The notes under the pieces: generated by a model
Seen by the model: the letters and a program-made list of their open reading frames with translations, nothing else
Told to the model about the DNA's origin: nothing
The model's database searches: none
Origin: an uncultured Bacteroidia bacterium
Lineage (GTDB): Bacteria; Bacteroidota; Bacteroidia; Bacteroidales; CAJPTX01
Assembly (NCBI GenBank): GCA_938038735.1
Contig: CALHSW010000040.1
Span: 1-50,176, forward strand
Length of the DNA: 50,176 bases
Direction: 5' to 3'
Shown here: positions 1 to 7,995 of the stretch, piece after piece
How the letters are laid out: the number at the start of each line of letters is the position of its first letter
How positions within the stretch are numbered: position 1 is the first letter of the stretch
Translations under genes and position numbers: made by a program

Positions 1-358
<358 letters not shown>

Positions 359-519
359 GAAATTGTTGCCGGCCTGCGCCTTGGCGCAGGCCCGTTATCC
401 TTCGCTCCCGCTACGCTTCGTTTATACCTCTGCTCTTCCTTCTTCTCGCTGCATTGCCTCAAAGATCCTCCGCTCCCGCCCCCCTCGGCCGCGCCCCTCG
501 TCCTTGTCGGAAGCGGGGG

Positions 520-551
520 CAAAGATAGGGCGTTTCCCCGGCCCCGCCAAA
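520..551 (-). promoter_or_regulatory. Promoter of the rRNA operon (Bacteroidota type)
   Basis: Read on the minus strand there is a TTTG box (548-551), a 20-base spacer and TATCTTTG (520-527). This matches the Bacteroidota primary-sigma consensus TTTG-N19-21-TAnnTTTG. It lies about 160 bases upstream of the 16S 5' end and points into it. The leader holds a GC-rich hairpin at about 374-393. The function is inferred from consensus and position. Confidence 0.75.
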
Positions 552-904
552 TCCCGGCAAGAAAAAATCCAAAAGACCCCACCGCCAGATGGCCGCATCA
601 CGCTGTGCGCGTGCGGGTTGCCCCCGCGAAAAATTTTTTAAACTTTTTTCGGCCGCCCGGGCCGAACCGCCCGATTCCGGCCCCCGGGCCGCCGCGTTTT
701 TTCAAAAATGGGCCGGGGGCGGACGGCTCCACCTGAATGCATGCGGTGGGGGCAAAAAGCAGGGGCGCATTGAATGTGCGGGTTCGGCGGCGGTGCGTGC
801 AGGGTTGCGCGGGTTTAAATCGTCGTGGAGTGCAGGCTATGGCGGCGCTGGTTAATCGTACGCGTGCAGAAATGCATTGCCGAAGGTAGCTACACGCGGT
901 GGGG
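552..904. other. Upstream region of the rRNA operon, no gene seen
   Basis: GC-rich sequence without a credible coding frame. Short A/T runs at about 630-650 could be an UP-like element for the rRNA promoter. One copy of a 30-bp direct repeat sits at 793-822; its partner is at 1736-1765. Confidence 0.5.
793..822 (+). repeat. 30-bp direct repeat, left copy
   Basis: Exact 30-base match to 1736-1765, 943 bp away (it begins GTGCGTGCAGGG and ends TTTAAATCG). The two copies bracket the tandem hairpin-repeat array. Confidence 0.85.
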
Positions 905-1562
905 CACGCGGGTCAGTCTTTCAGACTGGCTTGCCTTCCAGGCAGGAATCCGGGGGTTTGAAAACCCCCGGCTATTGAGAGACCGTCCTGCGGACGGGCT
1001 GCATGGATGGCGAAAATCTGTGAGGGAATGGGGGGATGGGTGATTTGCCGTGCACGGGTTCCAATTCCGTTGAAGGCGGCGAAGGTCACGCGGGTCAGTC
1101 TTTCAGACCGGCTTGCCTTCCAGACAGGAATCCGAGGGTTTACCCCCCCGGCTATTGAGAGACCGTCCTGCGGACGGGCTGCATGGGTCTGTAATTTTAA
1201 TGCGGGTTTTTGGAAGTTGGGCAGGTTCATGCGGATGTTTGAGAGGCGTTGCGTTCAGGTTCTGGCGAATGGTCACGCGGGTCAGTCTTTCAGACTGGCT
1301 TGCCTTCCAGGCAGGAACCCGGGGGGTTGAAAACCCCCAGCTATTGAGAGACCGTCCTTCGGACGGGGCTGCATGGGTCTGTAATTTTAATGCGGGTTTT
1401 TGGAAGTTGGGCAGGTTCACGCGGATTTAGAGAGGGGCATTGCGTGTAGTTCTGGCGAATGGCCATGCGGTTCAGTCTTTCAGACTGGCTTGCCTTTCAG
1501 GCAGGAATCCGGAGTTTGACCCCCCAGCTATTGAGAGACCGTCCTGCGGACGAGCCGCATGG
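905..1562 (+). repeat. Tandem array of a multi-hairpin repeat (4 copies, period 182-190 bp)
   Basis: Four closely similar ~100-bp blocks begin at about 905, 1087, 1273 and 1463. Each block runs through a series of small inverted repeats: CAGTCTTTCAGACTG, then GCTTGCCTTCCAGGCA, then CGGGGGTTTGAAAACCCCCG, then ACCGTCCTGCGGACGG. The outer ends of the block are also loosely complementary. Blocks are separated by ~84-bp spacers of two kinds. One contains GGCGAAAATCTG and CCAATTCCGTTG (after copies 1 and 4). The other contains CTGTAATTTTAATGCGGG (after copies 2 and 3). The reading frames across the blocks are by-products of the repeat. The family resembles REP/BIME or MITE elements in build, but I do not recognise a named family. 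Confidence 0.85.
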
Positions 1563-1639
1563 GTGGCGAAAATCTGCGAGGGAATGGGGGATGGGTTATA
1601 TGCTGTGCATGGGATCCAATTCCGTTGATGGCGGCAAAG

Positions 1640-1705
1640 GATACGAGGGTCTGATGGCCGAGGGTTTGCCTCTGGTAGCTAAGGGACCACCCCTCGGACG
1701 GAACG
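1640..1705 (+). repeat. Degenerate copy of the multi-hairpin repeat
   Basis: A weak, shortened relative of the block in the 905-1562 array. It keeps the GAGGGTCTGATGG-like start, a rearranged centre, and the CGGACGG...GCATGGG end, followed by the GGCGAAAAT spacer motif. It appears decayed. Confidence 0.4.
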
Positions 1706-1735
1706 GCATGGGCGGCGAAAATATATGCGGTGGCA

Positions 1736-1765
1736 GTGCGTGCAGGGTTGCGCGGGTTTAAATCG
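1736..1765 (+). repeat. 30-bp direct repeat, right copy
   Basis: Exact partner of 793-822. It closes the tandem array on the right. Confidence 0.85.
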
Positions 1766-1920
1766 GCGTGGCGTACAGAGGGTGGATGACCGTTGCCGCA
1801 GCAGCATAATGCGCAGAACCACGCCGTGGCGAGTTGCGAAATGTAGGAGCGGTTATTTGGAGTTGCCCACGCTATTGCAAACGCAGATATATAAAAGGGG
1901 GCGGCGCATGCCGCTGCGTT

Positions 1921-2018
1921 TCCGTCCGTAGGACGGTCTTTGAATAGCCGGGGGGGGGCAAACCCCCGGTCCCTTTTGCCCCATAGGGCAAAAACAGTCT
2001 TAAAGACTGACCCTGGCG
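1921..2018 (-). repeat. Multi-hairpin repeat, inverted copy
   Basis: Read on the minus strand this is the same block order as the array: GGTCAGTCTTTAAGACTG, a GCCCTATGGGGC hairpin, a CCGGGGG/CCCCCGG hairpin, then AAAGACCGTCC and GGACGG. The arms have changed together with their partners, which keeps pairing and suggests the structure matters more than the bases. Confidence 0.7.
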
Positions 2019-2143
2019 ACCTAAATGAGCAAAGCTGCCATTAGTGTTTCAAGAATCCGTACTCGTAGACCTTCGGGGCAATCCTGTCGTCGAGGGCTTT
2101 CACCGCTGCACAGAGCGCCACGAACAGCGCACCAACGCCGTAC

Positions 2144-2199
2144 CCCCTTCGCATCAAATTCGGATTTCTCCGGAGAAATCCGAATTTGATGCGAAGGGG
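2144..2199. repeat. Perfect 56-bp palindrome
   Basis: The 28 bases 2144-2171 are the exact reverse complement of 2172-2199, with no loop. The centre is TTCTCCGGAGAA. As a result both strands read the same peptide here. It lacks a T-tract on either side, so it is not an ordinary terminator. A cruciform site or a small palindromic mobile repeat is possible. Confidence 0.9.
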
Positions 2200-2428
2200 A
2201 TGCCAATTTGGAGCAGCCCCAATGCATAAGCAGCGCATGCTCAATGCGGAGACTGGACGGCAGGGCATGCTGGGCGCAAGTAGCCATGCGACTAATGCCC
2301 CCAGCTTTTAGAGACTTCCCTAGGGATGGGACGGCAATAGGACGGCGGATATTTATGCTAATTGTGGCGGGGGTTTGGATGGTCGTACGGTATAGCGTAC
2401 AGAAACGGCAGCGAACGCCTGCGTGCAA
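2200..2428. other. No gene seen
   Basis: Between the palindrome and the next repeat copy there is no frame with believable protein character. The longest frame here (minus strand, across 2021-2428) runs through repeats and has no recognisable domain. Confidence 0.5.
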
Positions 2429-2531
2429 GAATACGGGTCAGTCTTTCAAACTGGCTTGCCCTATGGCAAGAATCCGCGGGTCTAGAGTCCCCTTGACTAT
2501 TCAAAGACCGTCCAGCGAACGGGGCGGCGTT
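2429..2531 (+). repeat. Multi-hairpin repeat, dispersed copy
   Basis: Contains GGGTCAGTCTTTCAAACTGG, GCTTGCCCTATGGCAAG, a diverged GC hairpin, and CTATTCAAAGACCGTCC followed by a GGACGG-like end. Same block order as the 905-1562 array, but more diverged in the centre. Confidence 0.7.
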
Positions 2532-2655
2532 CGCTAGACGATTTTCACTTCCTCAAACGGTGCAGGGGGGCTTGCGCCTACCTCTTTCGTAAAAGAAGGC
2601 TAGCGCTGCCCCACTCCGCCATGCGGTGCGGCAATGGGCACACAAAATAGAATTC

Positions 2656-2684
2656 GCCCCGCCGGCCGCATGGGCTGGCGGGGC
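2656..2684 (-). terminator. Possible terminator of the LRR surface protein gene
   Basis: A 12-base GC-rich stem (GCCCCGCCGGCC / GGCTGGCGGGGC, with a G-T pair) with a four-base loop lies 38 bases past the stop codon. On the minus strand it is followed by only a mixed A/T stretch, so it is a weak Rho-independent terminator candidate. Confidence 0.5.
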
Positions 2685-2721
2685 AAATTGCCCTTAAAAA
2701 CGGATTGCGCTAGCTACAGGT

Positions 2722-5286
2722 CTACCTTTTCACTACCTTTACCGTCTTCTCTCCATCCGCGGCGATGATCCGCACCACGTAGATGCCGCTCGCCCAGCTC
2801 CCTGTGGCTATCTCCACGCGCTCCTCGCCATGCAGCGCACGCGAGTAGGTCGGTGTTCCCGTCAGGCTGTAAACCTCTATCCGCTCAGCCGTGCTGATGC
2901 CCTCGAGCACCAGCGCATTGTCAATCGGGTTCTGCACCACCCGCGCTGCGGCGAGCAGTACGCTCTCCACGGCCGAGGGGGGTGTCGCGCCGCCCTGCGC
3001 CTTGAAGGTGGCCTTCACCTCAACGTTCGCCTTCCCCACCGTAAAGACGCTGCTGTTTGCGTGGGCCGCGCCGTTCACCGTGAGCGTCTCCAGCTCGTAG
3101 CCATCGTCCGGCGTGGCGGCGATGAATAGCATATCCCCCTCATGCAGCTTGGTCTCGCTTGTGAGCTCCTCGCCCTGCGCGTTGTCCCGGGTCACCTTGA
3201 CGGAGCCATTCGTCCCGGCAGTGATGGTCAGCGTGTACTCAGCGACAGCCGGGGGCGTGACGCCGCCCTGCGCCTTGAAGGTGGCCTTCACCTCAACGTT
3301 CGCCTTCCCCACCGTAAAGACGCTGCTGTTTGCGTGGGCCGCGCCGTTCACCGTGAGCGTCTCCAGCTCGTAGCCATCGTCCGGCGTGGCGGCGATGAAT
3401 AGCATATCCCCCTCATGCAGCTTGGTCTCGCTTGTGAGCTCCTCGCCCTGCGCGTTGTCCCGGGTCACCTTGACGGAGCCATTCGTCCCGGCAGTGATGG
3501 TCAGCGTGTACTCAGCGACGTATTTGGCTTTCAGCTCAATATCCTCACTCACAGGGATATCAAATTTGTAGTCTTCCCCATTATACGTCCACCCCTCAAA
3601 CTTAAAGCCCTCTTTTACTGGGTCAATGGTCGGCTTCTCCGCATTTTTTCCATACTCCACCCATAGTACACTGGGAACAGGCTGCCCTCCATCCGTGCTA
3701 AAGGTTACCTTGTTCTTTTCCGCAACCACTGTAAATTTTCCATTCTTCACCCATGCCTTTGCTTCAATTGCGTCCTTATACTCCCTGCGCACAATGAGCG
3801 TAGCAGGATTGGCTATTCCCTCAAATGCAGCATCGGTCACTGCAGCATCCGCTGCCGCCCAATAGTATACCTTATTGAGGGCGCTACATCCCATAAACGT
3901 GTAATCTGCAATGGATTTCACGCTCGCAGGGATGGTAATCTCCGTCAATTTTTCACAACCTGAAAATGTACCATCCAAAACCTCAAGCCCCTCGGAAAAA
4001 GTCACCTTTTCCAAATTTCCACACGGAGCAAAAGTACCGACCAGCTCCTTCACTCCAGCGGGAATAACAACCGAAGTTAGCGCAGTACTAGAAAAAGCTC
4101 CCATACCTATTTCTGTCACGCTCGTTGGAATTGTCACCTCGCTGAGGTTAGGGGAAAACGCAAAAGCACTCTCTCCAATAGATGTCAAGCCCTCGTGCAG
4201 TTCAACCCTTTCAAGCGATCCGCAGCCACTAAAGGCATAGCCCCCTATGGATGTTAACCCTTCGGGAAGCGCTACTGTTTTAAGCATAGTACCAGCAAAG
4301 GCACTCTCGCCAATCTTCTTTAACCCCGCAGAAAACGCCACGCCGCTTAATTTTTCACAGGCAGTAAAGGCAAAGTCTTCAATGGACGCCAACCCTTCGG
4401 GGAGTTTGACCCTTTCAAGCGAAGTGCATCCGGCAAAGACCCATTCACCAATAATCGTCAGCCCCTCGGTAAGCGCCACGCTGCTCAACTTCTTACAACC
4501 GTAAAAAGTGTACGGCTCAATAGTCGTAACTCCCTTAGGAACAACCACCTTCTCCAAAATTATACACCCACTGAATGCACTTGCACCTATAGCAGTTACC
4601 TCGGCTGGGATGTTTACCGATTTCAGTTTCCCATTCCCATAAAATGCGCATGCCCCTATAGACTTCACTCCCGCAGGGATATCATAGCTTTCTGCGCTAA
4701 GCCCCATTGGGTAACAGAGAAGCGCAGTCTTATCTTTATTGAAGAGTACCCCTCCCGCCTCGCTGAAATGTCCGTTCTCTGCGGCCACCTCAAACTTCTT
4801 TAGCTCGCTGCAGTCTTGGAATGCATCGTACCCTATGGATTCTACATTCTCAGGGATATTGACCGAAGTTAGCGCACCGCACCATGCAAAGGAATGCTCT
4901 CCTATTACCTTTAAGCTCTGCGGGAGCTGCAACGATGGAAGCTTTTCGCAGCTAGCAAAGGCACTTTCCTCAATGGTTTCAACCCCTTCGGGAATGGTTA
5001 CCTTAATCAGCTCTTTACAGTCATCGCTAAATGCATCCTCCGCCACAGTCACCACTTTCAGCGTCTTTCCATCGATCGTCACCTCGCTTGGAATCGTCAC
5101 CTCTTTCTGAACATCCGCTTTATTTGCTGGTTTAATTTTGCAAGTCTCAGTGCCTTCAATTTTCTGACACGACCAGTCTAGCGTACCCACTTTACACGAA
5201 ACCCAATTTTCCTCTCCCCTACTAGCGCCCATGCTCAGCAGCAACGCTAGCAGTGTAACAAGCGCATTGGACACCACTCTTCTCAT
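2722..5286 (-). CDS. BspA-like leucine-rich-repeat surface protein with T9SS sorting domain
   Basis: This 854-residue protein starts with a signal peptide (residues 1-24, ending near ASRG). From about 60 to 500 it carries some 18 repeats of the LRR_5/BspA (Treponema pallidum-type) kind, with recurring IPEGVxxIGxxAFxGC motifs. A Listeria-Bacteroides InlB-type repeat follows (about 520-585). Then come two 91-residue repeats (about 590-770) starting YTLTITAGTNGS, whose DNA is identical over about 256 bp. The last ~80 residues (VQNPIDNALVL...GIYVVRI...KTVKVVKR) are a type A T9SS C-terminal sorting domain. It should therefore cross the outer membrane by T9SS and be anchored or released at the surface. 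BspA-family proteins often bind host or bacterial surfaces; binding here is inference. It is transcribed alone. Confidence 0.93.
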   Translation of the reverse strand: MRRVVSNALVTLLALLLSMGASRGEENWVSCKVGTLDWSCQKIEGTETCKIKPANKADVQKEVTIPSEVTIDGKTLKVVTVAEDAFSDDCKELIKVTIPEGVETIEESAFASCEKLPSLQLPQSLKVIGEHSFAWCGALTSVNIPENVESIGYDAFQDCSELKKFEVAAENGHFSEAGGVLFNKDKTALLCYPMGLSAESYDIPAGVKSIGACAFYGNGKLKSVNIPAEVTAIGASAFSGCIILEKVVVPKGVTTIEPYTFYGCKKLSSVALTEGLTIIGEWVFAGCTSLERVKLPEGLASIEDFAFTACEKLSGVAFSAGLKKIGESAFAGTMLKTVALPEGLTSIGGYAFSGCGSLERVELHEGLTSIGESAFAFSPNLSEVTIPTSVTEIGMGAFSSTALTSVVIPAGVKELVGTFAPCGNLEKVTFSEGLEVLDGTFSGCEKLTEITIPASVKSIADYTFMGCSALNKVYYWAAADAAVTDAAFEGIANPATLIVRREYKDAIEAKAWVKNGKFTVVAEKNKVTFSTDGGQPVPSVLWVEYGKNAEKPTIDPVKEGFKFEGWTYNGEDYKFDIPVSEDIELKAKYVAEYTLTITAGTNGSVKVTRDNAQGEELTSETKLHEGDMLFIAATPDDGYELETLTVNGAAHANSSVFTVGKANVEVKATFKAQGGVTPPAVAEYTLTITAGTNGSVKVTRDNAQGEELTSETKLHEGDMLFIAATPDDGYELETLTVNGAAHANSSVFTVGKANVEVKATFKAQGGATPPSAVESVLLAAARVVQNPIDNALVLEGISTAERIEVYSLTGTPTYSRALHGEERVEIATGSWASGIYVVRIIAADGEKTVKVVKR
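2989..3246 (-). repeat. Intragenic direct repeat, copy encoding the C-terminal-proximal 91-residue unit
   Basis: Essentially identical to 3262-3519 (offset 273 bp, 91 codons). It encodes the second YTLTITAGTNGS repeat of the LRR surface protein. Identity at all codon positions points to a recent duplication or ongoing gene conversion. Confidence 0.85.
3262..3519 (-). repeat. Intragenic direct repeat, copy encoding the first 91-residue unit
   Basis: Partner of 2989-3246. Recombination between the two would add or remove exactly 91 residues in frame. Confidence 0.85.
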
Positions 5287-5750
5287 AACTTAATCCCCTT
5301 CTTTTTAATGAACAATAAACAAACTAAAACCAGTGCAAAATTACGCACTATTTTTAGTCTGTATAGAGTCTAGATTAACAGAAGGTTTTGAGCCTGCATT
5401 GCAACCATGGCTCTCACACAGCTAGAAATGACGTAGCCCAGGCGTTAAATAGACTGCAATTGAGCGTTTTATGCGATTTAAGAAAATCCTATGAGCGTTT
5501 CTTTTCTTTTAGGGAATTTTGGGGATTTACCATTTGAAAAATCCTAAAACTTTACGACTCACTGCCTTAGGTTTTCCCACGGCATAATGAATGGACGGAA
5601 TATAGGCACTGCGTATGGGGCGAATGCGACTTTGATACATGAATTGGAGAGGAGGTGGATAGCGCAATCCAGGGTGGCAATAGTATGCCCAAAGAGGCAG
5701 ATATTGCGCCGCTGTATGTGATGGGCGTGGTGGCTTTGCGGCGCAGCTGG
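5287..5750. other. Intergenic region, no gene seen
   Basis: AT-richer spacer between the LRR gene and the restriction cassette. A minus-strand TAATTTTG at 5336-5343 could be the -7 box of the LRR gene, but no TTTG box lies at the right distance. No coding frame here looks real. Confidence 0.45.
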
Positions 5751-5826
5751 CTATACGGGTCACTCTTTCAAACTGGCTTGCCCTTGGGGCAAGGGGACCG
5801 AGGGTCGGAAGCCCCCCGGCTACTGA
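5751..5826 (+). repeat. Multi-hairpin repeat, truncated copy
   Basis: Has the first three elements of the repeat family at 905-1562 (GGGTCACTCTTTCAAACTGG, GCTTGCCCTTGGGGCAAG, GAGGGTCGGAAGCCCCCCGGCTACTGAG). It lacks the final GACCGTCC/GGACGG hairpin. It ends just past the 3' end of the HNH nuclease gene. Confidence 0.65.
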
Positions 5827-5851
5827 GTTAAGAAGAATGGGATAACTTACG

Positions 5852-6946
5852 CTACAGTCCATGATAATTTTCCCATCTCCATCTTATGCATTCTCTATCA
5901 ATATGGTCGGGAATTTCAATCTTTGGAGGTATAGTATACCCATAATTCATCCTTGTCCTGTCTGATAGCACTACCTCCCCCTCCACTGAAATGCGTAGAT
6001 AATCTAAGTCGTAGAGGTCATGAATATCTGTACGCATGGCAAAGCCATTCGCAGGTGTATCCGCCCCTTTGTATTTAAAGGGAACAATATGGGCTGCCTC
6101 AAGTATCTCTGGCATTGACACGCTTGTCACTATGCACCTTCCACACGCCGCTATCACTTCTCTACGGAATCGTGCTTGCTTTGGTCTACTAGACTTGCTG
6201 CCGTTAACTTGCTTTCTGTCTATTTCTGAAGTCACATCTTGACCTTCTACGCAATCACGCTTGAGCAACTCATTAATTTCATCTACTATATCATCGTTGA
6301 TTACATACCTCTCGTCCAATCTGTTGGTTCCTTCTTCCCTTCGTAAAAAGCCATAGTTTGATAGGAATAACAGGAACTCCCTGGCAATCCTTACATCGTT
6401 ATCCATAGGGGTATAGTCGTCCCACCCCTTCGTAGATAAACGCCCCTGCCTATAGGCAACAATAAAATTTGTATAATCGCTTATATCAGCTTTTACCGAT
6501 GACAAGGGAATGATAATTTTGACTAATTCCTCAGTTGATAGATATCCCTCTCCTCCCATTGCATGCAAGGCTGTACAAATCGAAAGGATAAGATGTAACG
6601 GGCGGAATGATATTCCGTGTAACTCCCATAAACGACACTCCTCTTCGCTTTGAATAGCTGGATTAGGTAACCGGAAGCGCTGAATTGTAGTCGCAGCAAA
6701 TTCAGTTTGCGACAGCTTTCGATCTGCCACCCTACGCCCAAAATCTGTCAACTCAATCTTCCCAGGTATTGGTTTCAGAAGCCCTGTAGCCGTCCAATAT
6801 TGCTTGGAATTACGCATGAGATTCCTTTCTCCAGTTCTACGTCCAACCTCCACCCGTATACCGGCCTCATCTAAATCCGACTGTAACGATTTCATTTCGG
6901 CAGCAAACTCCTTGGAGCTAAACGCCTTCCCTTCAATTTGTCTCAT
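5852..6946 (-). CDS. HNH-family restriction endonuclease
   Basis: This 364-residue protein has a C-terminal HNH nuclease domain of the HNH_2/COG3440 kind (about residues 255-320). It contains a CGRC zinc-type pair, EAAHIVPF with the general-base His, and an NGFAMRTDIHDLYD block with the Asn and His. The N-terminal ~240 residues are mainly alpha-helical and have no domain I can name; they probably carry target recognition. It is the last gene of a minus-strand set led by two cytosine methyltransferases, 113 bp behind the second. That context makes it the restriction enzyme of a type II system. It should cut DNA lacking cytosine-C5 methylation at the shared site. The recognition sequence cannot be read from the protein. 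Confidence 0.88.
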   Translation of the reverse strand: MRQIEGKAFSSKEFAAEMKSLQSDLDEAGIRVEVGRRTGERNLMRNSKQYWTATGLLKPIPGKIELTDFGRRVADRKLSQTEFAATTIQRFRLPNPAIQSEEECRLWELHGISFRPLHLILSICTALHAMGGEGYLSTEELVKIIIPLSSVKADISDYTNFIVAYRQGRLSTKGWDDYTPMDNDVRIAREFLLFLSNYGFLRREEGTNRLDERYVINDDIVDEINELLKRDCVEGQDVTSEIDRKQVNGSKSSRPKQARFRREVIAACGRCIVTSVSMPEILEAAHIVPFKYKGADTPANGFAMRTDIHDLYDLDYLRISVEGEVVLSDRTRMNYGYTIPPKIEIPDHIDRECIRWRWENYHGL

Positions 6947-7059
6947 TCACGATAGGACGCCGAGCAAAACAATGGGATTATTAATGCCCTCTGTGCATTG
7001 CACACTCGCCCACTTCCATTTAAACTGCTGAAATGGTTTGCGGGGCACGAACGATAAGT

Positions 7060-7995
7060 CTAACATTGCGCATCGTCTTTATATCGCCAAAATTGCATTG
7101 CGATAGCCTTTGCCATTAGCGGTGGAACGGCATTCCCAATTTGTCTGTACACGGATGTCGCCGACCCATAGAATGCATAATTCAATGGGAAGCTCTGCAC
7201 CGCTGCTAGCTCTCTGCACGACATTCTACGCAGGACTGTGGGGTGCGGCAGCACAACTACACCTCCCTTGCTGTCCCCCCTAGCCGTTACGGTAGGCGCG
7301 GGGCGATTGGGATTCAGCGGCCTATGGCCTATATACCTATTAAAGTTCGTTTTGTACTTAGAGTACACATGATTAGGCAAACTATTCGGCACATCAGGAT
7401 CTGGTATACGCGCCATCGCATCTTTTACACAGACCCACCGTGGGAGGCCATGCGCTCCATCTCTACTATGAGTGGGGCTAGGGTATGTGTACGAGAAATT
7501 CAAATCGTTCCGAACGCCAACGATAATAACCCTCTCCCTAGTTTGCGGTACTCCATAATCGGCAGAGTTTAACACCCTATACTTCACCCTATATCCCGCA
7601 TCCGAAAAGTCACGAAGTATCATTTGAAGCACTTCGCCCTTACCTAAACTCAACAAGCCTTTGACATTTTCTGCCAAAAAAAACTTGGGCTTCTTCCCCT
7701 TCACCACCCGTAAAAGCTGTAGATACAGCGCATTGCGCTCATCCGCCACAGTTCGCTTGGTGTTAGCGACTGAAAACCCTTGGCAGGGAAAGCCACCCAT
7801 AACTATGTCGCTTTCGGGGATGTCGGACAGCGGAATTTTCGCTATGTCCTCGCATACAATGTGCTTCCCTATGTTTTTTTTATAGCTCTGCACCGCATCG
7901 GCATACAAATCATTGGCCCACACAATCTCATGGCCCGCCTGCACAAAGCCCAAATCCAATCCCCCCGCCCCGCTAAAAAGAGACACTACCTTCAT
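7060..7995 (-). CDS. DNA (cytosine-5-)-methyltransferase, second of pair
   Basis: This 311-residue enzyme has the C5-methyltransferase motifs in order. Motif I is LFSGAGGLDLGF at the N-terminus, and motif IV is GGFPCQGFS with the catalytic Cys near residue 70. FLAENVKGLLSLGKG is motif VI, QTRERVIIVG is motif VIII, and IGNAVPPLMA is motif X. The target-recognition stretch between VIII and X is short (about residues 165-260). Its ATG overlaps the stop of the upstream methyltransferase as ATGA, so the two are probably translationally coupled. The two share much of their sequence and look like paralogs. It protects host DNA from the neighbouring HNH nuclease by transferring methyl from S-adenosylmethionine to cytosine. 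Confidence 0.95.
   Translation of the reverse strand: MKVVSLFSGAGGLDLGFVQAGHEIVWANDLYADAVQSYKKNIGKHIVCEDIAKIPLSDIPESDIVMGGFPCQGFSVANTKRTVADERNALYLQLLRVVKGKKPKFFLAENVKGLLSLGKGEVLQMILRDFSDAGYRVKYRVLNSADYGVPQTRERVIIVGVRNDLNFSYTYPSPTHSRDGAHGLPRWVCVKDAMARIPDPDVPNSLPNHVYSKYKTNFNRYIGHRPLNPNRPAPTVTARGDSKGGVVVLPHPTVLRRMSCRELAAVQSFPLNYAFYGSATSVYRQIGNAVPPLMAKAIAMQFWRYKDDAQC

Noticed and set aside
905..1430. Overlapping ORFs with shared peptides on both strands
   Set aside because: They only translate the hairpin repeat. The same peptides recur in each copy, and no domain is visible.
905..1562. CRISPR array
   Set aside because: Period of 182-190 bp, repeats of ~100 bp and repeated spacers do not fit CRISPR, and no cas genes are present.
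2021..2428. 135-residue minus-strand ORF
   Set aside because: It runs through the 56-bp palindrome and other repeats and has no protein character.
5527..5862. 111-residue minus-strand ORF
   Set aside because: It covers the truncated hairpin repeat at 5751-5826 and lacks family resemblance.
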